Assembly (NCBI GenBank): GCA_018065885.1
Contig: JAGHSL010000097.1
Location: 1-6,098 of the forward strand
Reading direction: 5' to 3'
Origin: Candidatus Limimorpha equi
GTDB lineage: Bacteria; Bacteroidota; Bacteroidia; Bacteroidales; F082
Length of the DNA: 6,098 nt
Each line of letters begins with the position of its first letter. Positions within the stretch are counted from its first letter, which is position 1. This document shows positions 1-5,877 of the stretch, in pieces. The position numbers and the translations under genes were made by a program. The notes under the pieces were generated by a model. It did not search any database, had not been told where the DNA came from, and saw only the letters and a list, made by a program, of their open reading frames with translations.

Positions 1-1206
1 GCAGCAGCCCTGATGCTCAGCGTCAGCGCATTTGCTCAGACAGATGAAAAAAAGGAAGTCAAGGAAGAAGAAGGCTTCAAGTTCACGACTGTGAAGGAAC
101 CCCCTATCACATCCGTTAAGGACCAGAATCAGGCCGGTACATGCTGGTGCTATTCCTCATTAGCATTCTTCGAGTCGGAATTGCTCCGTATGGGCAAGCC
201 TGAATACGATTTCTCGGAAATGTACATCGTTTACAAGACCTATTTGGATCGCGCTGAAGCTTCAGTCCGCACCCACGGTGATGTTTCTTTCTCACAAGGC
301 GGTTCATTCGGCGATGTCATGTACGCCATCCGTCACTACGGCCTCATTCCTGATTCAGAAATGCCAGCCGGCGCCATGCACAACGATTCTTTGTCAAACT
401 TCACCGAACTTTCAGCCGTGACCGACCCATACGTCAAGGCTATTGCTACAGGCAAGAAAATCCAGATGGATGCTGACGGCAACCCGCTGTGGAAGAAGGG
501 TCTTGCCGGCATTTACGATGCTTATCTTGGCAAATGCCCTGAAGAATTCACCTACAACGGCAAGAAGTACACGCCTATGAGCTTCGCCGAATCGACAGGC
601 CTGAACATGGACGATTACGTCAACCTGACTTCTTTCACACATCATCCTTTCTATGAAAAATTCGTCATCGAAGTGCAGGACAACTGGCGCTGGGGACAGG
701 CTTGGAACCTTCCTATCGACGAACTTATGCAGGTGATGGACAACGCCATCGAAAACGGTTACCCGATTGCCTGGGGTTCAGACGTCAGCGAAAGCGGCTT
801 CCTCCGTGGCAAGAATCTGGGCGTTGTGGTTTTGCCTGACCTCAAGTCAGATGGCAAAGACCTCACCGGTAGCGACATGGCTCACTGGACAGGCCTTTCG
901 GCAGCCGACCGCAGAAAAGAAGCTCAGAATGGTCCTACCCCACAGAAATGGGTCAGCCAGAAAGAACGCCAGATGGCATACGATAACTTCGAGACTGGCG
1001 ACGACCACGGCATGTTGATTTACGGTACCGCTAAGGACCAAATCGGCAACGAATACTTCCTCGTGAAGAACAGCTGGGGCGATGCCGGCAACTACAATGG
1101 CATTTGGTACGCTTCGAAAGCTTTCGTGCGTTACAAGACCATGAACATCGTTGTCCACAAGGATGCTCTTCCAAAGGATATTGCCAAGAAACTCGGTATC
1201 AAATAA
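1..1206 (+). CDS. Exported C1-family cysteine peptidase (bleomycin hydrolase / aminopeptidase C type), 5' end missing
   Basis: Papain-fold peptidase of the PepC/bleomycin hydrolase group, predicted to cleave peptides outside the cytoplasm. The frame is open from base 1 (Ala-Ala-Ala-Leu before the first ATG at 13), so the true start lies left of the window. That ATG sits inside the hydrophobic core of a signal peptide ending at an Ala-Phe-Ala cleavage site before Gln (bases 34-39). Counting from the ATG at 13, the catalytic residues are all present: oxyanion Gln38, nucleophile Cys44 in GTCWCYS (bases 142-144), His332 in DDHGMLIYG and Asn353 in VKNSWG. The long insert between Cys and His is typical of PepC rather than of small papains. 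No lipobox Cys follows the signal, so a soluble periplasmic or secreted protein is likely. Asn codons are mostly AAC (15 of 19), suggesting strong expression. Family is well supported; exo- versus endopeptidase activity cannot be told. Confidence 0.9.
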   Translation, partial: AAALMLSVSAFAQTDEKKEVKEEEGFKFTTVKEPPITSVKDQNQAGTCWCYSSLAFFESELLRMGKPEYDFSEMYIVYKTYLDRAEASVRTHGDVSFSQGGSFGDVMYAIRHYGLIPDSEMPAGAMHNDSLSNFTELSAVTDPYVKAIATGKKIQMDADGNPLWKKGLAGIYDAYLGKCPEEFTYNGKKYTPMSFAESTGLNMDDYVNLTSFTHHPFYEKFVIEVQDNWRWGQAWNLPIDELMQVMDNAIENGYPIAWGSDVSESGFLRGKNLGVVVLPDLKSDGKDLTGSDMAHWTGLSAADRRKEAQNGPTPQKWVSQKERQMAYDNFETGDDHGMLIYGTAKDQIGNEYFLVKNSWGDAGNYNGIWYASKAFVRYKTMNIVVHKDALPKDIAKKLGIK

Positions 1207-1227
1207 TTACAAAGCTATAATGATTCT

Positions 1228-1269
1228 AAAAAGAACGAAAATGCATTTTTTTGCGTTTTCGTTCTTTTT
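1228..1269 (+). terminator. Intrinsic terminator after the C1 peptidase gene
   Basis: A perfect 14-bp inverted repeat (1228-1241 with 1256-1269) is extended inward by four more pairs, one of them G-U, to leave a six-T loop. The 3' arm ends in CTTTTT, giving the U tract. The 5' arm begins with five A, so the hairpin would also have a U tract when read on the minus strand. It lies 22 bases after the peptidase stop codon. Confidence 0.88.
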
Positions 1270-1283
1270 GTTAGGATTTGTTC

Positions 1284-1291
1284 TATATTTG
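1284..1291 (+). promoter_or_regulatory. Bacteroidota -7 box for the outer-membrane protein gene
   Basis: TATATTTG matches the phylum's TAnnTTTG -7 consensus exactly and lies 27 bases before the ATG at 1319. No TTTG sits at the expected 19-base distance; that position falls within the 3' arm of the preceding terminator. The -33 element is therefore weak or absent. A start of transcription around 1296-1298 would give a leader of roughly 20 bases without a Shine-Dalgarno sequence. Confidence 0.6.
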
Positions 1292-1318
1292 CGCCCAATT
1301 TAATATCAGCATCTTTAT

Positions 1319-2104
1319 ATGAAAAAGAAAACCTTGTCCGTCATCATAATATTAGTGGCTGCGTTTATCGGTCGCAGTTCAATGTTCGCTCAGTCGAGCA
1401 CCTATCTTAATTTAGGAGTGAATTTTCCTCAAGGTAATTTTGGAAGTAAGGCCGATAACTGTGTTTTGTATAGCAATAATGATCAAGGCGGAGCCAATAC
1501 TGGAATCAATGTCGGGTTCAAGTTCATTAATCGCACTAAAGCCAACGGTTTAGGTTTCATGTTTACTGTGGATGGAATGTACAACAAGTTGCAAAGTGAT
1601 TTGAGTTCAGATAATTTTGTTGATTACAATACCGATCAGTATGGTCACATCATTGAAGAGATTGAAGGAATTCCGATTACTGTAAAGAATCCGAAGTATT
1701 TTAACCTGCCCGTTATGGCTGGCTTAAACTATAGTTCGGATTTCAACAGAACTTTGGGCTTTTTTGTTGAGGCTGGAGCAGGTATCAATGCAAGATTCAT
1801 CACGCCTTGTAAAATCACTGCTTTCGATTATACCTTGGATCTAAAGCCAGACTACACGTTCACAAATCGTTATACTACAAAGTTTGCATTCGCATTTCAG
1901 TTTGGAGTTGGCATTAAAATCAAGGATGCCATCACTCTTGGTGTGAGCTATTTCGATTTGGGCAGTGCTCTTGTTCAAGGAACTACCGAAAAACTACTGA
2001 AAACCACAGCTTCGGCTCCGGTTGTCGGTGAAAAGGAGAACTTTAAATACAGACAATTGTCGACAAAAATGCTTGTTGTCCGTTTGGGCATACATTTGGG
2101 ATAA
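1319..2104 (+). CDS. Outer-membrane beta-barrel protein, PorT-like (OMP_b-brl family)
   Basis: A 261-residue protein with a clear signal peptide: three lysines, a hydrophobic stretch at about residues 6-17, and a Met-Phe-Ala cleavage site before Gln25. The mature part alternates polar and hydrophobic residues with many aromatics and glycines, as in an outer-membrane beta barrel. Segments at about 126-137 (YFNLPVMAGLNY), 147-160 (GFFVEAGAGINARF) and 193-214 (GVGIKIKDAITLGVSYFDLG) follow the PorT/OMP_b-brl pattern common in Bacteroidota. A single cysteine (Cys164) and an acidic segment at about 100-116 probably lie in loops. The gene has its own -7 box and terminator, so it is probably monocistronic. 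The last residue is Gly, not the usual aromatic. Cargo or partner is unknown, and a structural or porin role is only inferred. Asn codons favour AAT (13 of 20), unlike the gene before it. Confidence 0.75.
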   Translation: MKKKTLSVIIILVAAFIGRSSMFAQSSTYLNLGVNFPQGNFGSKADNCVLYSNNDQGGANTGINVGFKFINRTKANGLGFMFTVDGMYNKLQSDLSSDNFVDYNTDQYGHIIEEIEGIPITVKNPKYFNLPVMAGLNYSSDFNRTLGFFVEAGAGINARFITPCKITAFDYTLDLKPDYTFTNRYTTKFAFAFQFGVGIKIKDAITLGVSYFDLGSALVQGTTEKLLKTTASAPVVGEKENFKYRQLSTKMLVVRLGIHLG

Positions 2105-2118
2105 GTGTTGACAATCGG

Positions 2119-2166
2119 AAAAATGATAACAGAGGCATATCTTATGTCTCTGTTTTTCATTTTTTT
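2119..2166 (+). terminator. Intrinsic terminator after the outer-membrane protein gene
   Basis: A 12-bp stem with one G-U pair (2128-2139 with 2143-2154) closes a three-base TCT loop. A second stem outside it pairs AAAAATGA (2119-2126) with TCATTTTT (2157-2164), separated by a small internal loop. The 3' side ends in a run of T, as expected for a Rho-independent terminator. It begins 14 bases after the stop codon. Confidence 0.85.
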
Positions 2167-2283
2167 AATAATGATTAAATAATGAGTTGTAATGATGCTA
2201 TTGCATAAATGACAGAATATGTGTGATTTATCCTTTCACATCGTCTCGTGTTATTTTTTTAGTGTTACTTACATCTTTTTTCT

Positions 2284-2291
2284 TATCTTTG
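2284..2291 (+). promoter_or_regulatory. Bacteroidota -7 box for the DUF975 gene
   Basis: TATCTTTG is an exact match to the TAnnTTTG -7 consensus and lies 28 bases before the ATG at 2320. The best -33 candidate is TTAG at 2259-2262, three of four matches with a 21-base spacer, so the upstream element is weak. The 117 bases between the preceding terminator and this box are AT-rich; I see no other feature in them. Confidence 0.6.
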
Positions 2292-2319
2292 TTGTCATTA
2301 ACAATCAAACTATCCGATT

Positions 2320-2967
2320 ATGATTACAAGAAAAGAATTAAGACAACAAGCCCTTGATGCCTTGTCGGGCAAATGGACAATGCCAGTCCTGGCTACTTTG
2401 ATTTACATAGCCATAACAGCAGTTCCCCGCATTCTTACAAATTTAGGGAAGCCGCCATATCTCTTTGAACCTGTCACAAATGCCATTTTGATAACCACCG
2501 GATTCATATTGTTGATTTTTTTGTTGCCGTTGGAATATGGCTTTGGAGTGTCTTTCCTTCGTTTTTGCAAAGGCAACACATTGACGGTTAAGGAGATGTT
2601 TGACGCCTCTTTCGGCGATTATGCGAAAGCGTTTGTCCGTGCCTTCGTGACGAGCTTTTTCGTCTTTCTCTGGACTTTGTTGCTTATTGTTCCTGGCTTC
2701 ATCAAGGCATTGGCCTATTCCATGACTTTCTTTATTTCCGATGAACATCCTGAATGGACCACCTTACAGTGCATCGATGAAAGCGAACGCATGATGAAGG
2801 GTCACAAATGGGAACTCTTTTTACTCATTTTGAGTTTCATCGGCTGGTTCTTGCTGGCATTACTATCTTTGGGCATAGGTTTCCTATGGCTAAGACCATA
2901 TATACATGTTACAAAGGCAAAGTTCTACGAACAGCTGAAACTCGAAAATTGTGACGAGATTATATGA
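2320..2967 (+). CDS. DUF975 family integral membrane protein
   Basis: A 215-residue polytopic membrane protein. The N-terminus (RKELRQQALDALSGKW, residues 4-19) is the short amphipathic, basic segment that opens DUF975 proteins. Membrane stretches follow at about residues 21-38, 54-78, 106-136 (probably one long or two short passes) and 165-192. The C-terminal block, with ERMMKGHKWELF (156-167), LSFIGW (171-176) and LGIGFLWLRPYIHVTKAKFYEQL (in the range 184-206), is the most recognisable part of the family. Biochemical function of DUF975 proteins is unknown to me. The gene stands alone with its own -7 box and converges on the YitT-family gene, sharing a terminator hairpin with it, so no operon partner helps to assign a role. 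Confidence 0.85.
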   Translation: MITRKELRQQALDALSGKWTMPVLATLIYIAITAVPRILTNLGKPPYLFEPVTNAILITTGFILLIFLLPLEYGFGVSFLRFCKGNTLTVKEMFDASFGDYAKAFVRAFVTSFFVFLWTLLLIVPGFIKALAYSMTFFISDEHPEWTTLQCIDESERMMKGHKWELFLLILSFIGWFLLALLSLGIGFLWLRPYIHVTKAKFYEQLKLENCDEII

Positions 2968-2984
2968 TTTTCATAATCGGTCAT

Positions 2985-3023
2985 AAACAAGAAAACCCGC
3001 TTAAAGGCGGGTTTCCTGTTTTT
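2985..3023. terminator. Shared bidirectional terminator between convergent genes
   Basis: A perfect 8-bp GC-rich stem (AAACCCGC 2993-3000 with GCGGGTTT 3007-3014) closes a six-base loop. The pairing extends outward imperfectly, AACAAG on the left against CCTGTT on the right with one bulge and one wobble. A T run at 3019-3023 serves the plus-strand DUF975 gene. On the minus strand the same hairpin is followed by a T-rich tract, which suits the YitT-family gene ending at 3037. The two stop codons are only 69 bases apart, so one hairpin plausibly serves both. Confidence 0.88.
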
Positions 3024-3036
3024 ACGGGCAGCCTTA

Positions 3037-3927
3037 TCATTTCCTAATCTGCTCGAAACCTTGTCCGTAGGCACCCATCACGGTGTTCATGGTCATGAAA
3101 GCCTTGGGGTCTTCGTCTTTCACGATGCGCAGGATGGCTTGCGATTCGCGCTTGTGGGCAACGACCATCAGGATGTCGCCTTCACGTTTGGTATACCAGC
3201 CTGTGCCTTTTATCGTGGTCACGCCACGGTGCATTTCGTTGGCGATGCGGTTAGCCACTTTTTCAGGCTCTGAGGTGAAGATGAAAGCCTGAACCGACTG
3301 CTTGTTACCCGTCAGCACCAAATCGATGCAATAGCTGCAAACGGCCAAAACGACGAAACTGTAAATGATGCTCTCTACGCTGTGGAAAACAAAATAGGAA
3401 CTGCCGATGATAATCAAATCGCAAATGAGGATGACGCGGCCTTGCGAAATGTTGCGGTATTTGTTGACAATCATTGCGATAATGTCGGTCCCGCCCGTGC
3501 TGCCGCCTTGCGTGAAAGCCACGCCGATGCTCGCTCCGGCCAAGGCACCGCCTAAGATGGCTGCCAGAAAACTGTCCTTGACAAAAAGATCCATAGTGCC
3601 TGCCAGCATGGGATCGGTGATGAAATGCTGCTGCAACGACATGAAAACTGATGCCATCACAATGGAGTAGGCCGTCTTGATGCCGAAACCCGGCCCGATG
3701 ATTTTCAAAGCAATCAGCAACAGAATCATGTTGATGACAAAAATGGAAATACCTGTTGAAAGACCTGTTGCCCAATAGATTAAGGTCGCAATGCCACTGA
3801 CACCGCCGCCCATTAGGTGATTGGGGATAAGGAATGCCGTCCAGCCAAAATCCATGACGAAAATGGCAATCGTGATGATGACGTAACGCTTGATTTCTTT
3901 CAAAACCGTTTTCTTGTCTGCTTTCAT
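3037..3927 (-). CDS. YitT family membrane protein (DUF161/YitT domain plus C-terminal DUF2179)
   Basis: A 296-residue protein with the standard two-part YitT architecture. The N-terminal 210 residues hold about five hydrophobic passes (roughly 14-36, 44-78, 85-99, 119-140 and 166-206). They include the glycine-rich family motifs IPNHLMGGGVSGIA (34-47) and TQGGSTGGTDIIA (139-151). The soluble C-terminal part, about 212-290, matches DUF2179, with GVTTIKGTGWYTKREGDIL (235-253) and a final MNTVMGAYGQGF (280-291). This size is normal for the family, and both domains are intact. The transported substrate or signal is not established for the family as far as I know. The start at 3927 gives a normal N-terminus and lies 21 bases after a perfect -7 box. 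It is transcribed divergently from the editing-protein gene. Confidence 0.9.
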   Translation of the reverse strand: MKADKKTVLKEIKRYVIITIAIFVMDFGWTAFLIPNHLMGGGVSGIATLIYWATGLSTGISIFVINMILLLIALKIIGPGFGIKTAYSIVMASVFMSLQQHFITDPMLAGTMDLFVKDSFLAAILGGALAGASIGVAFTQGGSTGGTDIIAMIVNKYRNISQGRVILICDLIIIGSSYFVFHSVESIIYSFVVLAVCSYCIDLVLTGNKQSVQAFIFTSEPEKVANRIANEMHRGVTTIKGTGWYTKREGDILMVVAHKRESQAILRIVKDEDPKAFMTMNTVMGAYGQGFEQIRK

Positions 3928-3948
3928 ATTTTATTCCGATTATTGCTG

Positions 3949-3956
3949 CAAAAGTA
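3949..3956 (-). promoter_or_regulatory. Bacteroidota -7 box for the YitT-family gene (minus strand)
   Basis: Read on the minus strand these bases are TACTTTTG, an exact TAnnTTTG -7 match, 21 bases upstream of the start codon at 3925-3927. No TTTG is visible 18-21 bases further upstream, so only half of the promoter is supported. The predicted leader is short, about 15 bases. Confidence 0.6.
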
Positions 3957-3997
3957 TGATTTTTCCCTTAGATTATGACTCGCTTTTGCTTTTTTCG

Positions 3998-4005
3998 TTT
4001 CTTTG
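3998..4005 (+). promoter_or_regulatory. Possible weak -7 box for the editing-protein gene
   Basis: TTTCTTTG matches five of six defined positions of TAnnTTTG and lies 84 bases before the ATG at 4089. It has no -33 partner at the usual distance. It is the best candidate I can find in the 161-base divergent gap, and it would place the structured segment at 4017-4068 inside the transcribed leader. This is weak evidence. Confidence 0.25.
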
Positions 4006-4016
4006 CATATTGAAAA

Positions 4017-4068
4017 CGAGGCATTGAGGTCGCGAGAATACGAGACATCTCGAAATCCCGAAGCCTCG
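4017..4068 (+). other. Structured, CGA-rich leader segment upstream of the editing-protein gene
   Basis: CGAGGC (4017-4022) and GCCTCG (4063-4068) are perfect complements that enclose a smaller hairpin, CGAGA (4041-4045) with TCTCG (4048-4052). The octamer CGAAATCC occurs at 4051-4058 and again at 4075-4082. If transcription starts upstream, this part of the mRNA could fold just before the start codon. It has no U tract like a terminator. No known riboswitch or T-box signature was recognised, so a regulatory role is only possible. Confidence 0.35.
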
Positions 4069-4088
4069 CAGCCCCGAAATCCAAATTG

Positions 4089-4580
4089 ATGTTTAATTTT
4101 GAACAGTTACTTAATATGGACGAACCTATCCTTAATGAACATAACAAGGCGGAATTTCCGCCGGCGCACACTGCCGAGCATCTTTTGAACGCCACCATGG
4201 TGAAAATGTTCGGTTGCGAACGCTCAAAAAACATGCATATCGAGCGTAAGAAAAGCAAAATCAATTATCTGCTGAGCGAAGCCCCGACGGCAGAACAAAT
4301 CGCTGAAGTGGAGGCGACCATCAACCGGCTGATTGCCGAAGATTTGCCTGTCACCTTTGAGTTTGTCACCCGCGATACGATTCCTGAAGGCGTGAAATTG
4401 GACAAACTGCCTGAAGATGCCAGCGAGACTTTGCGTCTGGTGCGCATTGGCCATTATGATGTCTGCCCTTGCATCGGGACACATGTCGCTTCCACCAAGG
4501 GAATCGGCAGTTTCCGTATAACCAGCACGAGTTTCAGCGAAGGATCCTTCCGTATTGTCTTCAAGGTGGCGGAAGAATGA
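4089..4580 (+). CDS. Stand-alone alanyl-tRNA editing domain protein (AlaX-like, tRNA_SAD)
   Basis: A 163-residue protein matching the second additional domain of alanyl- and threonyl-tRNA synthetases. In AlaRS that domain hydrolyses wrongly charged Ser- or Gly-tRNA(Ala). All four expected zinc ligands are present: His27 and His31 in HTAEHLL, and Cys128 and His132 in CIGTHV, followed by the typical STKGIGSFRI segment. No synthetase catalytic domain is attached and there is little N-terminal extension, so it resembles the short AlaX class. The likely role is cytoplasmic trans-editing of mischarged tRNA. I chose the ATG at 4089; an in-frame TTG directly before it at 4086 is an unlikely start, and no Shine-Dalgarno separates the two. 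The glycosyltransferase gene begins 47 bases after the stop with no terminator between, so co-transcription is possible. Whether it deacylates Ser- or Gly-tRNA(Ala), or a threonyl species, cannot be read from the sequence. Confidence 0.85.
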   Translation: MFNFEQLLNMDEPILNEHNKAEFPPAHTAEHLLNATMVKMFGCERSKNMHIERKKSKINYLLSEAPTAEQIAEVEATINRLIAEDLPVTFEFVTRDTIPEGVKLDKLPEDASETLRLVRIGHYDVCPCIGTHVASTKGIGSFRITSTSFSEGSFRIVFKVAEE

Positions 4581-4627
4581 CAGTTTCTGATTCATTTTTG
4601 TAGTTTTTATGCACTTAAACATAATTT

Positions 4628-5608
4628 ATGCGAAGTTCAATTAACTATCTGTTACACAGTGGAAAAAACTCAAAGTTATTGTATTATCTTAATGCATACG
4701 CTCGCGAATTGATTCCTGACAGCTTGTTCCGTAAACGTCTTCAGCAAGAGTTGGAGTGTTGTGCAAGTCTTTATGATGCCGCCTATATTGCCGACCGCGT
4801 CGATTACTATTGCCATGCAACCGAAAGCATCGCGCCTGATGTCACGCCTCTTAGTAGTTTTCATAGGACAGGTCACAGTAGCGTTTATTATTTTGATAGC
4901 CATGAAATAGTACGTTGGTTCAACCCCGATTTTCATTGGAAGTATCTTTTCGGCGACATCCGCGATATTCCAGATTCACCTACCGTAGTGAAAAGCCGCA
5001 ATATCAGTGAAGATAATGGCAATGCTGTTTTGCTGAATCTTGACAAATGTCGTCATTTTGTTTTCCTTAACGACAAGAAGGATTTCTGTGACAAGAAAGA
5101 TGTCGCAATTTTCAGAGGACAAGTAGGCACTCGAGAGAATCGCATACGATTTATGGAAATGTTTGGCAATCATCCCAGAATTGATGCAGCTAATACGGTG
5201 GCTAAAGGGGGGCTGTTTTCGGGTAATCCCGACGGGAAAGCCACATCCCCCCGTCTGTCACTCTACGAGCATCTCGACTACAAATATATCATGGCATTGG
5301 AAGGCAATGATGTGGCAAGCAATCTGAAATGGGTGATGAGCAGCAATTCGTTGGCGGTCATGCCTCGTCCAACTTGTGAGACTTGGTTCATGGAGGGCAG
5401 ATTACAACCCAATGTGCATTACGTTGAAATCAGGTATGACTATGCCGACCTGATTGAAAAAATGGATTATTACACCGCGCATCCCGATGAGGCTAAAGCT
5501 ATTGTACACAACGCTAATCAATATGTTGATCAATTCCGTAATAAACGCCGCGAGCGTTACATCGCACTTCTTGTGATGCAACGCTATTTTTCTCTTCCCG
5601 TGCTATAA
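4628..5608 (+). CDS. Glycosyltransferase family 90 (CAP10/LpsA-like) protein
   Basis: A 326-residue protein of the GT90 family (Glyco_transf_90/CAP10), which in bacteria adds sugars to lipopolysaccharide or capsule. Recognisable blocks in order are DSPTVVKSRNI (116-126), FRGQVGTRENRIRFME (162-177), RLSLYEHLDYKYIMALEGND (209-228), the strongly conserved NLKWVMSSNS (232-241), and PRPTCETWFMEGRLQPNVHYVEI (between 246 and 268). The C-terminal helix region, with HPDEAKAIVHNANQYVDQF (in 285-303), is also usual. No signal peptide or membrane span is evident, so a cytoplasmic or membrane-associated enzyme acting on nucleotide-sugar donors is likely. The length is normal and the frame intact. The start ATG follows an AT-rich stretch (TAGTTTTT at 4601-4608, a poor -7 match). 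No other polysaccharide gene lies in the window, so the acceptor is unknown. No convincing terminator follows the stop codon. Confidence 0.85.
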   Translation: MRSSINYLLHSGKNSKLLYYLNAYARELIPDSLFRKRLQQELECCASLYDAAYIADRVDYYCHATESIAPDVTPLSSFHRTGHSSVYYFDSHEIVRWFNPDFHWKYLFGDIRDIPDSPTVVKSRNISEDNGNAVLLNLDKCRHFVFLNDKKDFCDKKDVAIFRGQVGTRENRIRFMEMFGNHPRIDAANTVAKGGLFSGNPDGKATSPRLSLYEHLDYKYIMALEGNDVASNLKWVMSSNSLAVMPRPTCETWFMEGRLQPNVHYVEIRYDYADLIEKMDYYTAHPDEAKAIVHNANQYVDQFRNKRRERYIALLVMQRYFSLPVL

Positions 5609-5740
5609 TTTACAAAGCAAGGAATTCGCTTCTTATAGTGTGTCATTATCCGAAAGCGAGAATCTTTATTGCTAATTTGCATATTGTCGGATTTGTAGAA
5701 GATTTGCGATAGGGATGGACACGTGCTATATATAATAAGG
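5609..5740. other. AT-rich intergenic segment after the glycosyltransferase gene
   Basis: About 36 percent G+C by hand count over 5611-5740. It contains a weak inverted repeat (ATCCGA 5648-5653 with TCGGAT 5687-5692) and the possible promoter listed separately. I see no strong terminator for the glycosyltransferase gene and no protein gene. A TATAAT hexamer at 5731-5736 is probably chance in this phylum. Confidence 0.5.
5676..5706 (+). promoter_or_regulatory. Possible Bacteroidota promoter reading into the GC-rich block
   Basis: TTTG at 5676-5679 is followed, after exactly 19 bases, by AAGATTTG at 5699-5706. The latter matches TAnnTTTG at five of six defined positions. Spacing is the phylum consensus. 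Transcription would begin near 5711-5713 and run into the GC-rich block and then toward the rRNA promoter. It could drive a small RNA or be an upstream rRNA promoter, or it could be a chance match. Confidence 0.35.
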
Positions 5741-5870
5741 TGCCCTCCGAAAAAGACCCGAGGCGAGTCCGTCCCGGGTCGCCGCTCAACGGCATTGAGG
5801 CCGAGAAACTCGCGCGGATTTCCGCCGGAAACGCGTGGAAACGCGCGGAAGACGGCAGGAGCTGGCCCTA
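5741..5870. other. GC-rich, hairpin-rich block of unknown function upstream of the rRNA promoter
   Basis: By hand count 86 of 130 bases are G or C, against about 36 percent in the 130 bases before. It holds several local inverted repeats: GACCCG 5755-5760 with CGGGTC 5775-5780, CTCAA 5785-5789 with TTGAG 5795-5799, and TTTCC 5819-5823 with GGAAA 5827-5831. A 10-base period occurs at 5827-5856. Long open frames cross it on both strands, but none resembles a known protein. I could not match it to a tRNA, 6S, SRP or RNase P RNA. It may be a structured RNA, a repeat element or a regulatory region. Confidence 0.45.
5827..5856 (+). repeat. Three tandem 10-base units in the GC-rich block
   Basis: Three successive decamers read GGAAACGCGT, GGAAACGCGC and GGAAGACGGC. 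The first two differ by one base; the third has diverged. The period is close to one DNA helical turn and is not a multiple of three, which argues against a coding repeat. Confidence 0.6.
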
Positions 5871-5877
5871 TAAAATC

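Noticed and set aside
2219..2241. Imperfect inverted repeat ATGTG / CACAT upstream of the DUF975 gene
   Set aside because: Only five perfect pairs with a 13-base loop in AT-rich DNA; expected by chance.
3061..3775. Several open frames overlapping the YitT-family gene on both strands
   Set aside because: They are shadows of the well-supported YitT/DUF2179 coding frame and show no domain of their own.
4601..4608. TAGTTTTT as a separate promoter for the glycosyltransferase gene
   Set aside because: It lacks the final G of the -7 box and no TTTG lies about 19 bases upstream; read-through from the editing-protein gene is at least as likely.
5614..5633. Possible terminator after the glycosyltransferase gene (AAAGC ... 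GCTT around an EcoRI-like GAATTC)
   Set aside because: The stem is four to five pairs with a large loop and no clean T run follows, so it does not qualify as an intrinsic terminator.
5704..5736. Sigma70-like pair TTGCGA and TATAAT
   Set aside because: The spacer is 21 bases and Bacteroidota primary sigma factor uses TTTG/TAnnTTTG boxes, so this is probably chance in AT-rich DNA.
5741..5870. Known RNA gene (tRNA, 6S, SRP or RNase P RNA) in the GC-rich block
   Set aside because: No T-loop GTTCRA motif or acceptor pairing for a tRNA, no SRP tetraloop motif seen, and the block is too short for RNase P RNA.
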